Assembly (NCBI GenBank): GCA_033980235.1
Contig: CM067064.1
Span: 27,591,781-27,655,780 of the forward strand
Reading direction: 5' to 3'
DNA: 64,000 nucleotides
Origin: Diadema setosum
Lineage: Eukaryota; Echinodermata; Echinoidea; Diadematoida; Diadematidae
The translations under genes were made by a program, and so were the position numbers. The notes under the pieces are model-generated. The model was not told the DNA's origin, made no database searches, and worked only from the letters and a program-made list of their open reading frames with translations. Shown here piece by piece: positions 11,791 to 24,700 of the stretch (position 1 is the first letter of the stretch; each line of letters begins with the position of its first letter).

Positions 11791-13591
11791 GAAAGCATAC
11801 CAACAACTTTCCTCCAAGAGTTCCATTCCTATATCAGCTGTTTAATACCGTCATTTTATGACATGAACCTGATGCCTGGTCATTGAGCCTGCCAATGAAT
11901 CGTTGTTTTCACCCCATTGCAAGACGCATCCAGCGATGATCGATGATCGAGCGGCCCCCATTCCAGGGGCATGCACACCAATGTCACTGATGCCAGGGGG
12001 AGGTAAAAGGTGCCCCACTGCTGTTGTGTATACCAGCCGTATACATGCTGGTTGCGTACTCATACCAATGTGCGCGCGTGAGGCAACGCTAGTTGGGGAT
12101 CCCCCTCTCAGTCGGAGAACACCCCCCCCCCCCAAAAATAAATAAATAAATAAATAAATAAACTAAAAATAGATAAAACGCAGACGGGTGCACATGTTTC
12201 TACTTTGAAGGCAATTTTATTATTTTGTTCAGTTGTGTTACATATGACATGTTTGAAGTAACTTTTGTGCAATTTTAACCCGGGAACTTTGCATATCAGC
12301 ACAAACATGCAGTGTTTTTCGCAAGGTGTCCTGTTCTTCGTTTCTATACAAGGATGCTCGCAAGGATGTTAGTTCCTAGCTGCATGTTATTTCTGTCAAT
12401 CAAGAGGCGAGTCTCGAAGTTGAGAGATCCATATAATATGTCATGATATTGGTCGAACAAAGCTTAGGAATGATGTACCAACATGATATGACTTAATTAT
12501 AGTCTCTTTGTAATAATAATAATTTAAAAAAAACAACAACAACAACAAGTAATTCTTTGATACGTGTAAATACATCCTATCTCTCACAATCTTGACAACA
12601 TATAATAACTATGCAGTGTGCCACGAAAAGTTCGCGGGGTATAGATAAAAATTGAAGGGGAACCAGATTGAAATGTATATAGGAGGACGCCACATCAGTC
12701 ATGTAACCTTCTGAAAATGGCGTAATACATTAGACGCACTGATGTACATGTCGCAAAAAAGAATCACATGAGAAAATTAGTTACAAAAAAAAAGACAATC
12801 CTTAAAAACATGATAAAATAGAGAAATGGAAACCAGGCTGGAAATTTTGTCCTCAAATGAAACTTACGAAGACGATATCTTATAATCATAGCAGTTCTTC
12901 ATGAGCAAGTGGGCCTACCGTCGGCAAGTGATACTTCAGCACTTACTTTCTTAATTTCTTCTTCAGGGGCTGATCCAAGAATTCCGAAAAGGGGAGGTGC
13001 CCCCTTCCATTTTTTTCTGTTGTTTGTTTTGTTTTAACAAAACATAAAGGAGGGGTGCGCTTAAGCTCACTCCTGCACCCGAAACTGGTCTTAAATTTTC
13101 CATTAGGTCTGTCTTGTCTTTGCCATTCAATCATGTAAGTTAATGAACTCAAGTTCTATCCAAATCGTTCGAGAACAGCATGTATCTTATTAATAACAAA
13201 AACAAAAACAAATAGAACTGTTTTATTCTTGCCGTCAGTTTCATGTTATGAAGTGAATATGTTTGTTTGTCGTCTAACTCCGTTGATCGTTGAAATTGCC
13301 CACTATAAATCGGAAGTCCTCATTTTACTGCCCGTCTAGCCGGGGGGGGGGGGCGGTGGGGGTGGGAGAGAGAATTCTCACCTCTCTGGTCACGACGTCA
13401 ATGCGTGCATTGAAAAAAGTCGCCGTTATACCCCACAACCAGATTCCAAGGAGTTCACTCGGAAAAGAATACCTTTTAAGCCCTTTAGCGTCTTGATAAC
13501 AAAAGGTGCGCTTCGCTTTGTGTTTTTGTCATTTAAGAACTCTATCGATTATGTATAATTCCAGCTCTTGTCAGTTTTTCTTTCGGGTGCT

Positions 13592-13857
13592 GTTCGTTAT
13601 TCCGAAGGTTCATTATTCCGAAGGTTATTCCAAAGGTTCGTTAGTCCGAAACACACAAATTCCCTATACCTAGAGGTTCGTTAATCCCAAAATGAAAAAG
13701 GGTTCGTTAATCCGAACATTTGTGGAGTTATTCCGAAGGTTCGTTATTCCGAAGATTTGTTAATCCGAAAATGAAATTCTGAAAAACGAACTTTCGGAAT
13801 AACGAATCTTCGGACTGAGGAGCCTTCGGAATATCGAATCTTCGGAATAACGAGCTG
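13592..13857. repeat. TTATTCCGAAG tandem/inverted repeat element
   Basis: The motif GTTCGTTATTCCGAAG and variants recur about ten times, in direct orientation on the left and inverted on the right. The ends (CTGTTCGTTATTCCGAAG on the left, CTTCGGAATAACGAGCTG on the right) are mutually inverted. The whole can fold as a long imperfect hairpin. It has no coding capacity and is probably a MITE made of the repeated terminal motif. Confidence 0.6.
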
Positions 13858-14449
13858 TAACCTCTCTTTCACCCTTATATACCTTATATGATACTCTTTC
13901 TTAGACTATTCTTCTCCCGCTTGAGACAGTTGATTCTCTTTCTTTATTTATTTGCATCATTTGTATTAAAATGTCAACTTTTTTGTTGGTGAACAGACAT
14001 AAGCAGACACAGTATAAGTGGTCGAATCTATAGTTGAATATGCATGTTGCTTGTTCATGATTATAATGTTTTAATTATTTTCCTTTGAACTATAAAGTTT
14101 AATAAGATTAGAGCCTATTTTGTTCATAAGTTTATGATGAAAGGGGTATAATCCCAAGTTTTAACTTATAGATTTTCAGTGAAGACGTGATCCTTAGTTT
14201 AATTGATTAAATATTTTTGTATGGAATTCATCCAGTGAATCATATTCACCATTGATATTTATGACTATTTTAAACATAAAGTGATTTCCTCACTTTTGGA
14301 GTTTTATTATAGCGTATGTTATTTCAGCCCTTGCCTGAATGAACGTAAATTTAGTTCATAATCTGTAGGTTCGCTTTATAATATCGATGTAAAATGTAGA
14401 GTGAAGGAAAGTAATTTTACAGTATATGTTTTGATCTTGTGTATCTCTG

Positions 14450-14545
14450 TTGTGAATGTGTGTGTATGTGCGTGTATGTGTGTGTGTGTGCATGTGTGTA
14501 TGTAAAGGTGATGTTAATGTATGTGTGTGTGTGCGTGCAAGTGTA
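14450..14545. repeat. (TG)n-rich simple sequence
   Basis: GTGTGTGTATGTGCGTG-type dinucleotide sequence in two blocks separated by about 25 bp. Confidence 0.8.
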
Positions 14546-16303
14546 CATGTAGAATTTTGCATTGAGATGATCAATGTAATACATGTAATCTAATCTATTT
14601 TCTTTGAATAAAGGCCTATATAATAAATATGGCAATTCAATGTTTTCTTTATACAGAAATTTGCAGGCCTTTAAAACAAACCGCAGGCCTATAGATTCTT
14701 GCTACAGTAAAGTACGATTTTTACCAAAATATGTAAACAATAATGCAATACTAATAATGATAGTGATAATCATTATAGTATAATAAATATGGTATTCCTA
14801 TAAAAGATTGTAATAGTATAATGATGATAATAAAATAGTGGGCAACCTATAAATAAAATCTTGTTTATGTGAACTATATTGGCTTGACTGACTGAAATGA
14901 CAAAAAAAGTTACGAATGATGGACAAATAATGGATTTCAGTGAACGAAAACAGAAATAAATATAATAGGGGCCTATTTTATAGATAAAGGCCTGCTGCTT
15001 CTACGTATACACAAATAATTTGTGGGGGGGGGGGGTTTTCTCGAGTTACCTTAATACCTTCGGGCATAGAGATAATACACTGAATCAAGGAAATTTGAAA
15101 TTTTTTATTATCCAAAGAGTGGTTGTTCTGTGGTTCTCTACAGTATCAATAACTTGGGTACGCAGGTTTTTCTTTCATCTAGAACATGAACTACAAGCAC
15201 CTTGTGTTATTCTCCGTGATCTAAAACATGGAGCTAAGATGCTCCGTGATCAAACAATGCAAAAGGCTCTGCCCGGTGCTCAGTTTTTGCTGAAACGAAC
15301 AGATCCTTTTGTCATGGCTTATCTGTTTTGTTATGTAATCCATAACATGCTAATTACCCTCGGCTCGCGGATAAGGTCTGCAACGAGCCAGACAATGAAC
15401 GTCCCGCTTTTCATTTCACGCTAATCAGTCGAGCGCCCGCTAGATCACAAAAAGTAAACAGTAATACTATTCTTCAAACTAGACTCATTTTTCCTTCTGA
15501 TCGTAAAGTTCACTTGTAAATCCAGGAAAAAAGATATATTTAAAGCTAACTCAAAATAAAATTGATTTCCTATTTTCTTTCTAGGGTATGGATGTAATTT
15601 GTTTTTTTGACAATTGATTGATTCTGTATAATTCATGATCATTGACTAAATACATAAATCTGAAGGTTCTAGAATCTAGAACTAGTAGGGAAATTCAGTC
15701 ACATGCGCGACATCGTGAGGGAGGGGAGAGGGGAGGGGTGTTTGGGTCGTCCTTGTCCTGACTAGAGTGTTATTCACGCTGTTCAGGCGTGTTTTGCGTT
15801 GTGTTGTGTAATGTAATGCCAATGGTTTAGATGCTTGGCATCCTCCTGACAAGGAAGACAGGCTGAAGCTTAGTTCCAGAAGTGTAAAATGAGAGGAGCT
15901 ATCGCATATACTCGCTATAGAGCCAGCGACTTTTGAGACCTATTCCGGCGACTGATCTTCTCTAAAATTCGGGTACCGTCCATCAGTTGGGTTCTGTTAT
16001 TAAAGCTCAAACTCAAAGTCGATCAAACCGGCAATTGACGTATAAAATCATTACAATTACCACGGTCTCGGCGGATTGAATGGATTGTTGACATGACATC
16101 AACCGACATCGTTACTGGAATAAACTTATCCAGAACTTTGTTGACGGTTTTCTTGGCCACTTTACGTTGCCTTCTCCTCATTTCCAGTGCCAACATCTGC
16201 ATGTGCTCTTGATAAGTTCATATTCACTTTCAATCGTATTAAATCTCCAGATCCAGACAAGACGATCGACAGTTCGGATTCAGAGCTTGCAAGTGCAGGG
16301 GAA

Positions 16304-16481
16304 ATGGCTTTGGCTACAATGGATCTGTCTCTGATGACCACCCTTCTGACGACCACCTTGTTGGGCTTCTTTCTCATCGCTTCTGCAGTGCTTGAATGTT
16401 CCTCACATTTTGTGCAGGCAGCAGATGTCAAACGACCGACCTTTTTGCGCCGGCTGAGTCCTGCTGTAGATTATGAAGAAG
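16304..16481 (+). CDS. TMEM130: TMEM130 exon 1 (signal peptide)
   Basis: ATG at 16304, with further in-frame ATGs at 16319 and 16334; any of the three would leave a hydrophobic signal sequence (LLTTTLLGFFLIASAVL) and a likely cleavage after VQA. Donor GAAGAAG|GTTAGT, phase 1. The frame stays open upstream, so the start is the first ATG by convention only. Confidence 0.8.
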
Positions 16482-19400
16482 GTTAGTGCCAGTGGATCGT
16501 CGAGATTGAAATGAATGTAATAGAGTAGATTGTTAGTAATTTAGATCGATAATTTACAGTGCAATAGAAAAGATTAAGATTGTATTGCAGCTCCTACTAC
16601 CTAGTCAAACTAAGGACGGACGACAGCTAGTGTAGACTTTATTTGCTTAATCAATAGATATTTTATTTGAGAAGGTATGATACATACAAGTGTAGATGAT
16701 AGAGGGACATATGGGCCAACCATAATCTTTTGAAAAAGATATAAAATGTACACTAGATAACCGTGGGGGAATGAGCAGGAAGATAAAGGAGCTATGCACA
16801 AGAAGGAGCATTGCCATTGATGCTGATGATGATGAGTAGGTACTTAGACTAAAAGAGTAGCTTCGAGTCGGTTGCTGAGTTACGGCACCGTAGTTAAATG
16901 TTTTATCAATTTTAAGAAAAAAAAAGTAACATTAGAACTGGTTTGTAGATATTAAGGCCCTAAACAAACTTTCTTAATACTTTCCATGATGATGATGGAT
17001 AACCAAAAGCTCATTAAAATAATTATACTGTAACTTGAGGTCATTAAAATGATAAACATAATTTATACACTAACAGTTACACATTTACATGTAAATTGTA
17101 AATAGAAAAAAAAGGAAAAGAATAAAAATTAAAAGAAAAAAACAACATAACTCCACTGAGGTCACTGATTAAAACATTTTGAGTGTCAGTCATCTGGAGA
17201 TGGATTGAGGGCCTACCGTGTGACGTGAAAGGACATTGTTGCGCGAGCGAGTGCAGTTGGGTGTATCTATCTATAATGTATGGAGAAAGTTATTGCTTTG
17301 GGGCAGTGTTTGCGATGGTTGAGTTGGCCAGATCTGGGGAGAGGGATGGGTTTAGGGTGTTTTCAGTGCAGCGGAACCACTAATGGCTGATTAGTAAACC
17401 TTTGTTGTCGTGCTCTACTGAATTGTGAGTGTGAACTTGAATAGCTGCCCTGGGCATCTTGTGTGTTCCAAAGTTGGTGCTTGTGATGAGTTATGTAAAA
17501 CCTGGGTTAAATCTGGACTGACGCTACAGAAGAAAACAGGATTAATTAGAAGTGCAGTGACTCCATCCCTCTATTAAAATGTGATGCAAAACCTGGAAAA
17601 TACAGATGAACGTTATGATTAGGAGAACAGATCTCAATAGGTCTGAATAGGGGAATAAAGGGTGTGTACAGTTCTGGTTGAGGTGAGGATTTAGCTTTTA
17701 ATGTTTTGCGAGATATTCAGAAGCCTCTATATGAGATGTCAAAGAGCATGCAATTCTAAGGGGTATCAAAAGTTTATTTGATGAAAATCGGTTTTGAAAT
17801 GACTGAGATATCCAAAAACAAGGTGAAACAAAGAGATCCTAATAAAAGGTGTGGCCTGTCGCCTTTTATTATTATCACTTTTTTGGATATCTCAGCCATT
17901 TGAAAGCCAATTTTCATCAAATAAACATTGAATCCCTCTTAAAATTACATGCTCTTACATACATGTATTTCATAAGAGGTTTCTCATTATCTCACTTAGG
18001 AATGTTCAAAACATGAATCCCCACCTCAACCAGTACTGTATAGTCCCTTTAAAGTGCAGTCATGCCTCATGTTCAAGTTCTTCTTCTTCTTCTTCTTCTG
18101 GTTAAGTCTGCCTCCTTCAATAGCCTGAAGATTCTTGCAGACTGGTGCTATTTACATTATAATACAATTTATTTACAGATCTATTTACAAGCACATAGAA
18201 AATTTGACGAAAACAACTAGCCACTGTGATCAACCGTTAGACGGTTTCGAAATGATCCCACAGATGGCGCAGAAACAATGTCTGACGACAGGGAATTCCA
18301 GTTCCTTACAGTTCTTGGGAAGAACGAATGGCGATGCGATTCAGTTCTCGAATATGGTACCTGATAGGAGTGTGGTTGCGAGGCTCTCGTTAACTGAGTA
18401 GCCTGTTTGATAATATAGTCCTGTGCTGAAAGAGGAGTAAGATTATTGTGTATTTTGTACATCATAATTAGCCTGTCATTTTCTCTGCGCTGTTCCAGAG
18501 TGGTCCAATCAAGTTCTTGTAGCATTTTGGTGACACTTGAGGTGTTATGGTAGCGATTTAAAGTGAATCGCGCAGCTCTTCTCTGGACTATTTCCACTTG
18601 GTGGATTAGGTTCTTGGTGGATGGGTCCCAAACTGTAGAAGCATACTCAACAATTGGTCGAACCAACGTTTTGTAAGCTGTGGCTTTAACATCAGAAGAT
18701 TTTATGCGAAGATTGCGTTTTAGAAATGCAAGCACGTTATTGGCTTTATTGACAGTATTATTGATGTGTTGGGTCCACTTCAAATCAGAAGTAATGGTTA
18801 CACCTAAGTACTTCACGGATTCAACAGATTCAAGAGGGGCGTTATTTAGATGATACACGTGTTGCACCTTACTTCTTTTCCTGGATATTGTCAAAACCTT
18901 GCACTTATCTGTGTTCAAATCCATCATCCATTTTTTCGCCCAGTCACCAATTTTGTTTAGGTCCTCTTGAAGATTTTGCGTATGATGTTGATTGTCGATG
19001 GTCATGTAAGAAATTGCATCATCGGCAAAAAGGCGAACCTTTGACGCGAGACCATCAGGCAAGTCATTGATGTAAAGCAGAAAGAGGCAAGGCCCAAGAA
19101 CCGACCCCTGAGGCACTCCAGATCCTACCGCTACTGAAGAAGATTTAATACCATCCAAAACAACCCTCTGGCTTCTTCCATTGAGAAAACTTTGAATCCA
19201 TTTCAGATTTTTCCCCCTGATACCGTAGTAGTCCAGTTTACGTAAAAGCCGCTCATGTCCAACCTTGTCAAAAGTTCCCTGTAATCAGCCTTATTTTGTT
19301 GTTAAAATAGAGGACATTGCACAACAATTGACATGCCTTTTTTTTGTCCCCGCCGAACGAGTTCGAGCAGGGGACTATGAATCGGGCTCCGTACGTGTGT

Positions 19401-21721
19401 GTGTCCGTCCGTGCGTCCGTGTGTGCGTCCGTGTGTGATCAAAATGTTCAAAATGCTACTCCTTCGCCATTTCTAACCCGATTTTGATTCTGTTTGCTTT
19501 ATATGATAGCACTACATGGGAGCTTTGAAACTTCTATACAGAATTTCAGTTGTGACCTTTGACCTTGACCTTTGACCTATATTGTACATTTTGCTTCAAA
19601 ATGCTACTCCTTCGCCATTTGTAACCCGATTTCAATTCCGTTTGCTTTATATGGTGGCACTAGGTGAGGGCTTCAAAACTTCTACACAGAATTTTGACCT
19701 TTGACTTCTTTGACCTTTGACCTTGATTTTTGACCTATATTGTACATTGCCTACAAAATGCTACTCCTTCGCCATTTCTAACCCGATTTTGATTCCGTTT
19801 GCTTAATGTGATGGCACTAGGTGAGGGCTTCAAAACTTCTACACAGAATTTTGACCTTTGACTTCTTTGACCTTTGACCTTGATTTTTGACCTATATTGT
19901 ACATTGCCTACAAAATGCTACTCCTTCGCCATTTCTAACCCGATTTTGATACCGTTTGCTTAATGTGATGGCACTAGGTGAGGGCTTCAAAACTTCTTCA
20001 CAGAATTTTGACCTTTGACTTCTTTGACCTTTGACCTTGATTTTTGACCTTTATTGTACATTTTGCTACAAAATGCTACTCCTTCGCCATTTGTAACCCG
20101 ATTTCAATTCCGTTTGCTTTAAGTGATGGCACTAGGTGAGGGCTTCATAACTTCTACACAGAATTTTGACCTTTGACTTCTTTGACCTTTGACCTTGATT
20201 TTTGACCTGTATTGTACATTTTGCTACCAAATGCTACTCCTTCGCCATTTCTAACCCGATTTCGATTCCGTTTGCTTTATGTGATGGCACTAGGTGAGGG
20301 CTTCAAAACTTCTACACAGAATTTTGACCTTTGACTTCTTTGACCTTTGACCTTGATTTTTTTTACCTATATTGTACATTTTGCTACCAAATGCTACTCC
20401 TTCGCCATTTCTAACCCGATTTCGATTCCGTTTGCTTTATGTGATGGCACTAGGTGAGGGCTTGAAAACTTCTACATAGAATTTTGACCTTTGACTTCTT
20501 TGACCTTTGACCTTCATCTTTTTACCTATATTGTACATTTTGCTACTAAATGCTACTTCCGGCGGGGACATATATTACGCACCGCGTAATTTCTACTTTT
20601 CCTTGTTATTTTGTTGTTGATGTTTATGTTGTTGTGTCCATTGTTTCTCTTTTTTTTATCCCCTTTTCCTCTCCTCTTCTGTGCAGATGTGAATGGCTGG
20701 GTTTTCACTGGGTATAACAATCCATTTAAAATCTTTGTTGCATGATCGAACCTACCTTTTTGAAAATTTGGTGACCAAACCTCAGTTTTTAGTGGCCCTT
20801 GGCCACTGCTACTATCAGATCAAGCCCTAATGTATGTAGTGCTATGAAAATGGGATTATGCACATATTGTTACAAGTGGTTTGTGGATATCTCACATAGG
20901 TCATTCTCCTCCTCACACAGCCTCATCTGAACACCAATATGATGTGGATGTGACCAGTGATGGGCCTGTTGTCCGTGGTGCAAAGGGAACATTTGTTGCT
21001 GTCCTCAGAGCCAACAACCTTGGCGAGCAAATAACGACCGCACCTACATCCTTCTGCTACACTTGGACGGGGCCCCCGGACTTTTTGAATGTGAAGTGTG
21101 GGCAGGGTGATACATCCACAGTGCAGATAAAGTTTGAGCCACAGGTTTATGAGGCAGGGCTGCATACATTTCATGTAAAGGTCTATCCTGAATCAGTGGT
21201 TTTGCACCTCTTGGCAGAAGGAAATGCAACGATTGCTGTGACAGGTTTGTATATATCATTGTTACTGTAATACTTAAAAATAGTGAGGAAAACAATGATG
21301 TTATTGTTTGCATCAGAGTGACATACATCTTTGTATTCCCCTTCATCGACAGACCAATTATTCGGTTTTATAGTAGTAGCCATGATATCTCCAGTGTGTC
21401 CTGATTATCAAGCTTGGTAGTTTAGTGGATATGATGCCTGTCTAGCAATCAGGAGGTTGTTGGTTCAAGTCCAATCCAAGATGCCCATGATTTTTTTTTT
21501 TAATATATATCATGGCTACTACCAAAACACTGACTACAGCTGTAAATGGTGGTTTTAGAGTATGTAAGGATACATAGCCTAATGTATGTTTGTTATTATG
21601 TGGGCTGGAAATTCACCAGGTCTCTCTGGAACCTCCAAGTAAATACAGCGAAGTTGAAACTGAAGAATAACAAGTTAAATGTATGTGTAACCTTTGCCTG
21701 TGTACTGCAATAAAGTAGCAT

Positions 21722-21755
<34 letters not shown>

Positions 21756-24700
21756 ACAACAAAAACAAAAGAAAGAATCTATGTCATGACTCATAGGAAG
21801 AAGGAAACCCATGGCCGGAAGAAATCGTTGCTTTGCTGTCCCTGGTACTGTGCATTATTCCAAGCATCATGCACTCTCTTTAGATTGTGATGTGTATGGG
21901 TTGATGTACCAGTTGACTCAATGGAGGTTTGATGTGGGTTGTAATGTCAAAACCAAGAATCCATGTCATGAGTATTTTTGGATTGTCTACAATTCATGGG
22001 TGTTATTGTAAGTAGGCTAGAAATATACCGGTACATTGTTGTGTATTTGGATTTCCTTGTCAGACCACAATATACATTTTTGTTTCAAAATTAACTGCAC
22101 CATTCACAATTTATATAATGCATACCAGATTATACACTCCAGCAAGGCTCTGGTCTTATTTTCTTTCTTTCTTTCTTTCTTTTTTTTTCTTTATTGATAA
22201 TCCATTGAATAGCATTTTGGGATTAGCTCTTTATCAGCACTGGCTGGAAATACACTATTGCTGTACATTGTACATCAGTAGCCAGTTGATATTGTTATCT
22301 CTGTATACTTGGCAGTACACCAGGTATACCATAATGTTGTATCCCCATCGCTAACATTTGCCATGAAGGTGATGTTTTGTTTTGTTTTGTTTTTGCTTCT
22401 TTTTTTTTTGCATCAGTTTGTTTGCTTTTGTGTATGGTATTAGCAGTAACATATAATGAACATTATGTTGTACACGGATGTGGTCAGAAGTTTCAGAGAA
22501 TGTTAGATACAAACTATCATTTCAGAAACAAACTATCATTTGTAGTTTTGTGAGCTGGATCCAGGAATTTTGTTTATATGAAGTCATAGATTATAACAAG
22601 ATGCAGCAATGGTAACATTTTGCTAACTTGAATGTAACTACTTACAAGTAGAGAATGCCAAGGAAGACTGGTCTGAAAACCCTGTACCAGAAGATTTGAC
22701 ACAGACACCTTGTGTGTGTTCGTTCTGAGAATCCAGACTGGTTTTCTTTCATAGGATTTTTTGCATTAACAAAATATATATATGCTTTTATATAAGTAAT
22801 TGCCCAACATTTAGGCCCGAATTCACGAAGGTGGTACAAATGAAACCATGGTTTAAACCATGGACAAAAACCATGGAGCGCCAAGTGTCGCACGGAATAT
22901 TTCGTTACGAAATTGGTCATTTCGTCTACAAAATGAGCGTTGCGTTAACGAAATTATCATTTCGTGGACGAAATGTTCATTTAGTTACAAAATGTTGTCA
23001 TTTCGTTACAAAATAATCATTTCATCGACGAAATGACTGATTTCGTAATGTTAGATATTCCATGTGACACTTGGCACTCCATGGTTTTTGTCCATGGTTT
23101 AAACCATGGTTTCCTTTGTACCACCTTCGTGCATTCGGGCCTTAGGGTTTATAGGCTACGTTGGTAGAGAAATGTGCTCTGTCCATACTGAGAAGTTATA
23201 TGAGTTACATTTCATGAGTAATATATTATGTTTTAAGAGTTAGTGTCTGTTTCATGGGAGGACATAAAAGCTTGGATTGGCAGGATCTTTTCACAGGTCC
23301 CTTTTTTCATCAACTCTTCCCTCCAGTAAAATAAAAAGAAGATCGATATCAAATGAAAGCAGTGTTCAAAAATATAGGCTTCATTAGATGTTGAGATGAG
23401 AAGATCAATCGCATAGAAAACTAGAGAAGCACTCTGAGAGCGCAGACCTCCGCCAAGCATGCAGCTCATTTCCACCACTGATCTTGTTCTTCCATAGAGA
23501 TATCAATGATTTCCACCCATACGTACTTATAGCATTGTGTGCTGAAAGTCGCCCGATTTCCCAGCATAGAAGCCTTTGTTACGTCATAAACCCTCAGTTG
23601 TGCGGCGCGCCTCGCCCTAGCAGAAACTAGAGCATGCACTTTAGTGCGCACATGCAAACCTCCAATACGCGCAGCTTGAACTCCCAAGTTCATTGACCCT
23701 ACATTTTTGTGTACTTGCCAAAATATCAACAAAATCCTTCATAAATTCCCCAGATATTCTTGGATCACAACCAAAATTTAATCATCTTTTACTTGTATCA
23801 TTCTAAACCTTTCCTGCAAGTTTCATCCAAATCCGTTAACTACTTTTTTAGTTGTTTTGTACACGGACAAACTAACTAACAAACAAACAAGCCAACGGTA
23901 ACGAAAACATACCCTCCTCCCTTGGCGGAGGTAAAAATAGCAATCAATAGTGATGTATTAAGTAGCTACAACTGTATATGTATGGCAATCCTGCAGGAAT
24001 TTTGATGTACGTGTCTATACTAACAGACAAAAACCTCCCTCCCTTTGAGGTCAAATTTGATAAAAGTTTCCCCCATACAAAGGCCAAGGGGTGTACCAAC
24101 TTGAAAATATTTGCGCTTGTGAACAGAGATGATCTTTGGACTAGTAGACATCTGTACACTCTGTACATGTATGTACACTACACTGATGCGATTTCCACAA
24201 GAATTCACCCAACACTACTGCAGCTGTGAAATATGCACACACTAACATGCTGACAAGAAAGCCTGATAAAGATAAAAACGGTAGATTGTATGAAAACAAA
24301 CACAGTGTAAAGGGAGCAAAATACAATATTTGAGATAAAGACAGACTTGTCAAGATATCTCAGATATCGTATACTGTTATGTACAATATATAATTATTCT
24401 CTTCTGAGGTCTGCTTGACAATGATTGAATTGATAAAAAAAGATTTAGTGTTAAAGCGTGGTAAAAGACAAGATTTCAAAACATAAGAATATTGCAGGTT
24501 ATAGATCACACAGTGATGAGCTAGCACTGATACTTCATCTCATCATTTCTGTACACAGAAACAATAAAAAAAAATCTTTACTTGTCAAAAGATATGGAGG
24601 TGGATTTTCAGGAAGCTGAAATAAACTTGAAATTTTGGATGGTACACCGAGCAACAGCTTGCAATAAAGAGTTAAAACTCATAGGTGGAGTATACAGTGA

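Larger units (their letters stand above)
11791..16303. other. Intergenic region between divergent LRRC14-like and TMEM130 genes
   Basis: I see no coding exon with splice support. Contents: an (AAAT)n run at 12137-12162, a degraded 'gatccaagaattccg' repeat at about 12968-13085, a TTATTCCGAAG repeat element at 13592-13857, TG-rich simple sequence at 14450-14545, and a frame at 15020-15424 with no recognisable features. The last 600 bp before 16304 may hold the TMEM130 promoter and 5' UTR. Confidence 0.5.

Noticed and set aside
15020..15424. 134-codon plus-strand frame upstream of TMEM130
   Set aside because: Starts inside a poly-G run and shows no domain, signal or conserved motif.
18217..19284. 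A host gene of 313+ codons
   Set aside because: All recognisable motifs (SGVPQGSVLGP, FADD, thumb) are LINE reverse transcriptase, and the 5' end is truncated.
19453..20560. CRISPR-like array
   Set aside because: Units are ~155 bp head-to-tail copies without unique spacers, in a eukaryotic intron.
21412..21480. A functional tRNA-Ala (AGC) gene
   Set aside because: Acceptor stem is only partly paired, there is no poly-T stop directly after the acceptor, and it continues into a SINE body with an (AAC)n tail.
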